Shown here piece after piece: positions 62,419 through 64,000 of a DNA stretch of 64,000 nucleotides (position 1 is the first letter of the stretch; each line of letters begins with the position of its first letter). Origin of the DNA: Bin87 sp965220265. Its GTDB lineage: Bacteria > Chloroflexota > Dehalococcoidia > Lucifugimonadales > UBA3495. The DNA is taken from contig CBDCPM010000004.1 of NCBI GenBank assembly GCA_965220265.1, forward strand, positions 3,410,001-3,474,000. The letters run 5' to 3'. A model generated the notes under the pieces. The model saw only the letters and a program-made list of their open reading frames with translations. It had not been told where the DNA came from and searched no databases. Position numbers and translations under genes: made by a program.

Positions 62419-63736
62419 TCAGGTGCCGAAGAGAGATGCCAGCGCCATCTTGCTTTCGGTGCCCTGCTCCGAACGAGTGCCGCCGCTGACTTTGCGGCTG
62501 ATTACCACATGGCGCAGGCTGCGCTCGGCGGCGTTGTTGTCTGGCGGCACGTCCGGTTCGGCCACAAGACGAAGAGTTCCTTGCTGAAGCGCTCGATGCG
62601 TCGGCACAGCCTGGCTGGTATTGCCGACGGGTTATCCAGGAAGGGCTGGCAGATGGCCAGCAGGCTGCGCTCCAATGCCAGTTGGACAACACGCCGTCGC
62701 TGTTGCTCGGGATGGTGGAAGGCTTTGGCCGCGGCATAGAGTTGGTGGATTGCCCCGGCCCACTGGACCAGTGGGGCGTCCTTTGGGTGGAGGGCTACCA
62801 GGTCGTGGATGTCCCGTAGCAGGTGGGCCCAGCACCGCTGCTTGGGGCGATCATAATGGTGGTAGGCAGCGTAGAAATCGCTGACCAATACTCCGGAGAA
62901 AGCATCGCTCAGCGCCTGGTCCACGACTGTTTTGCCCCGACCCCGCCGCAGGAAGTAGCGTTCGCGGGAAGTAGCGTTCGCGGGAAGTAGCGTTCGCGGG
63001 AAGTAGCGTTCGGTGGGGGTGCTGAAAGTCCACACGTAGCCGTTGGCCCCGCTCTGACGCCAGCCGGTTTCGTCGGCGTGGACCACTGGGCTGGCGCGGA
63101 TGCGGTCCAGGATCGCGGCCACTGCCGGTTGGGCCCGCTGCGCCGTGCGATGGATGGCGCTCACGATGGCCCCCACGCTGAGGCGCAACTGATGCACGGT
63201 GTCCAGATACCACTGGACGCTACGGATGGGCAGCCGCCCCTCTTCCCGCAGCGTGGCGATCAGGCTGAGCAGGTTGACGCCGCGGCGCTGCTGGCCCAGG
63301 ACCACGCCGTCCAGTTCCGCCGGAGGTGTGCAGCGCCGTCGGCACGCCGAGCAAGTCCGAGCAATGTAGACGTGCTCGGTGACTGCACCGGAACCACCGG
63401 CAGCTCGATGACTTCCCGAGTGCGCTGGGTCCAACCGCCGGACAGGTGGGCGCCGCAATCGGGACAGTTCTCCATCACGTGCTCCACCCGGTGGGTCGGT
63501 GTCATGCGCGGGCGGGCGAAGCCGTGGCGTCGCTGCTTGCGGGGCCCCGGCTGCGCTGGGGGCTTCCGGGCCGATTTCGCCTTGAGGCCGGGCATTCGGA
63601 GCGGGTCGCCCAGTTTCGCCTGGCCTTCCAGTTCGGCAATCCGCCGCTGCAACCGCTCAATCACCGCCTGTAACTCGGCGATGATGGCAATCAGCACATC
63701 GCGGTCGACGGTGGTGAGGTCAACTTCAGTATCCAT
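62419..63736 (-). pseudogene. IS66-family transposase, copy 2, multiply frameshifted
   Basis: The first frame (63736) has AIIAELQAVIERLQRRIAELEG, CPDCGAHLSGGWTQRT; the second (about 63385 to 62565) has VYIARTCSACRRRC, VVHADETGW, LVSDFYAAYHHYDRPKQRCWAHLLRD. The third (62600-62419) has DNNAAERSLRHVVISRKVSGGTRSEQ. Two frameshifts break it. The tandem repeat at 62951-63012 adds 16 residues in frame (ERYFPRTLLPANATSRERYF). Confidence 0.83.
62951..63012. repeat. 16-bp tandem repeat (3.9 copies) in IS66 copy 2 transposase
   Basis: GGAAGTAGCGTTCGCG is present three times in full and once in part. Its reverse complement contains ACGCTACTTCC, the motif duplicated in IS66 copy 1. The three extra units total 48 bp, so the frame is kept. 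Confidence 0.95.
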
Positions 63737-63956
63737 GCCCTGTATATGACATAACCACCGCCACCCGTGCCAGCGTTCGGCAACCCGCCTTCGGCCAATT
63801 CACCTCACCAAGTCTGAACTGTTACGGATCTCCGTCGACGTTGACATTAGAAAGAGTCCCTGGATTCCCTGCCTCGTACTCGACACAGGGCCGGCTGTCC
63901 TTGCGCGGGAACGACGTACCGGAGGGGACGGTAGCGGCGACTTGGCACCGGCCCTG

Positions 63957-63989
63957 AGTAGGGGGCAGGTTTCAAATCTGCCCCCTACT
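63957..63989. repeat. long palindrome near the right edge
   Basis: AGTAGGGGGCAG pairs perfectly with CTGCCCCCTACT around a 9-base centre (GTTTCAAAT). This 12-bp-arm hairpin resembles, in style, the palindromes at 4974 and 12149. The flanking 63826-64000 segment holds no supported gene. Confidence 0.75.
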
Positions 63990-64000
63990 GAAATACCCAT

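Larger units (their letters stand above)
62348..63825 (-). mobile_element. IS66-family element, copy 2
   Basis: Terminal repeats GTAACAGTTCAGA (62348-62360) and TCTGAACTGTTAC (63813-63825) are perfect inverted copies and match those of copy 1. Flanking 8-mers AGATCTTC and GGATCTCC agree at 6 of 8 positions, an eroded target duplication. It lies at the right end of the IS21 remnant. Confidence 0.88.

Noticed and set aside
62951..63012. CRISPR-like short repeat array
   Set aside because: The units are directly adjacent without spacers and lie inside a transposase gene, so it is a tandem duplication.

Overview
The window is high-GC bacterial DNA. It reads as a mixture of ordinary catabolic chromosome and a heavily transposon-invaded accessory region. 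The gene content points to a Chloroflexota lineage of the SAR202/Dehalococcoidia type, by inference from family content only: three luciferase-like flavin monooxygenases, a Rieske ring-hydroxylating oxygenase with a BenD-like diol dehydrogenase, CaiB-type CoA transferases, an SCPx-type thiolase with an OB-fold partner, VOC and SDR enzymes, an Eis-like acetyltransferase and a DUF1501/DUF1800 pair. No rRNA or phylogenetic marker is present to prove this.

Region 1 (1-27.3 kb) is mostly intact and dense. It opens with a Rieske protein running off the left edge, then a hydrolase, a flavin monooxygenase, a Rieske oxygenase and diol-dehydrogenase pair, and an NHL-repeat protein. These are followed by DUF1501/DUF1800, two His-rich exported proteins, citrate synthase, a second monooxygenase, an SDR plus Eis-like pair, a PIN toxin with its antitoxin, a PD-(D/E)XK-like nuclease and tRNA-Met. 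The region ends with a CoA-transferase/Uma2/CoA-transferase cluster, flavin reductase, glutaredoxin, a Fur regulator, thiolase with OB-fold protein, and a frameshifted GNAT gene that runs into tRNA-Ile.

Region 2 (27.3-37.2 kb) is an insertion island. An IS1380-family element is interrupted by an IS66-family element with a near-perfect 8-bp target duplication. Beside it lie small zinc-ribbon proteins, a 214-bp MITE-like element, a phage portal remnant, an IS1182-type element, a broken TPP-dependent enzyme and an apparently complete IS5-family element.

Region 3 (37.5-42.9 kb) returns to metabolism: RidA, a truncated FMN-dependent hydroxy-acid oxidase with a SHOCT tail, and a four-gene operon of flavin monooxygenase, unknown protein, alpha/beta hydrolase and VOC protein.

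Region 4 (42.9-50.1 kb) is a second insertion island: IS1380, an ADP-ribosylglycohydrolase fragment, IS21 istA, ISAs1, a second IS5-type element, the second MITE copy and an IS256 remnant. One cellular gene, a tandem PH-like protein, sits inside it.

Region 5 (50.1-64 kb) carries an intact bacterial RNA-repair pair (Hen1 methyltransferase and Pnkp kinase/phosphatase/ligase). After it come an HNH protein, an unknown gene broken by two in-frame stops, and a DUF6361 fragment cut by a transposon. The window ends in nested IS debris (ISNCY-like, an IS701-like element in three partial copies, istB, and a second IS66). Several transposases here carry short tandem duplications, two of them at the same site of homologous IS66 genes.
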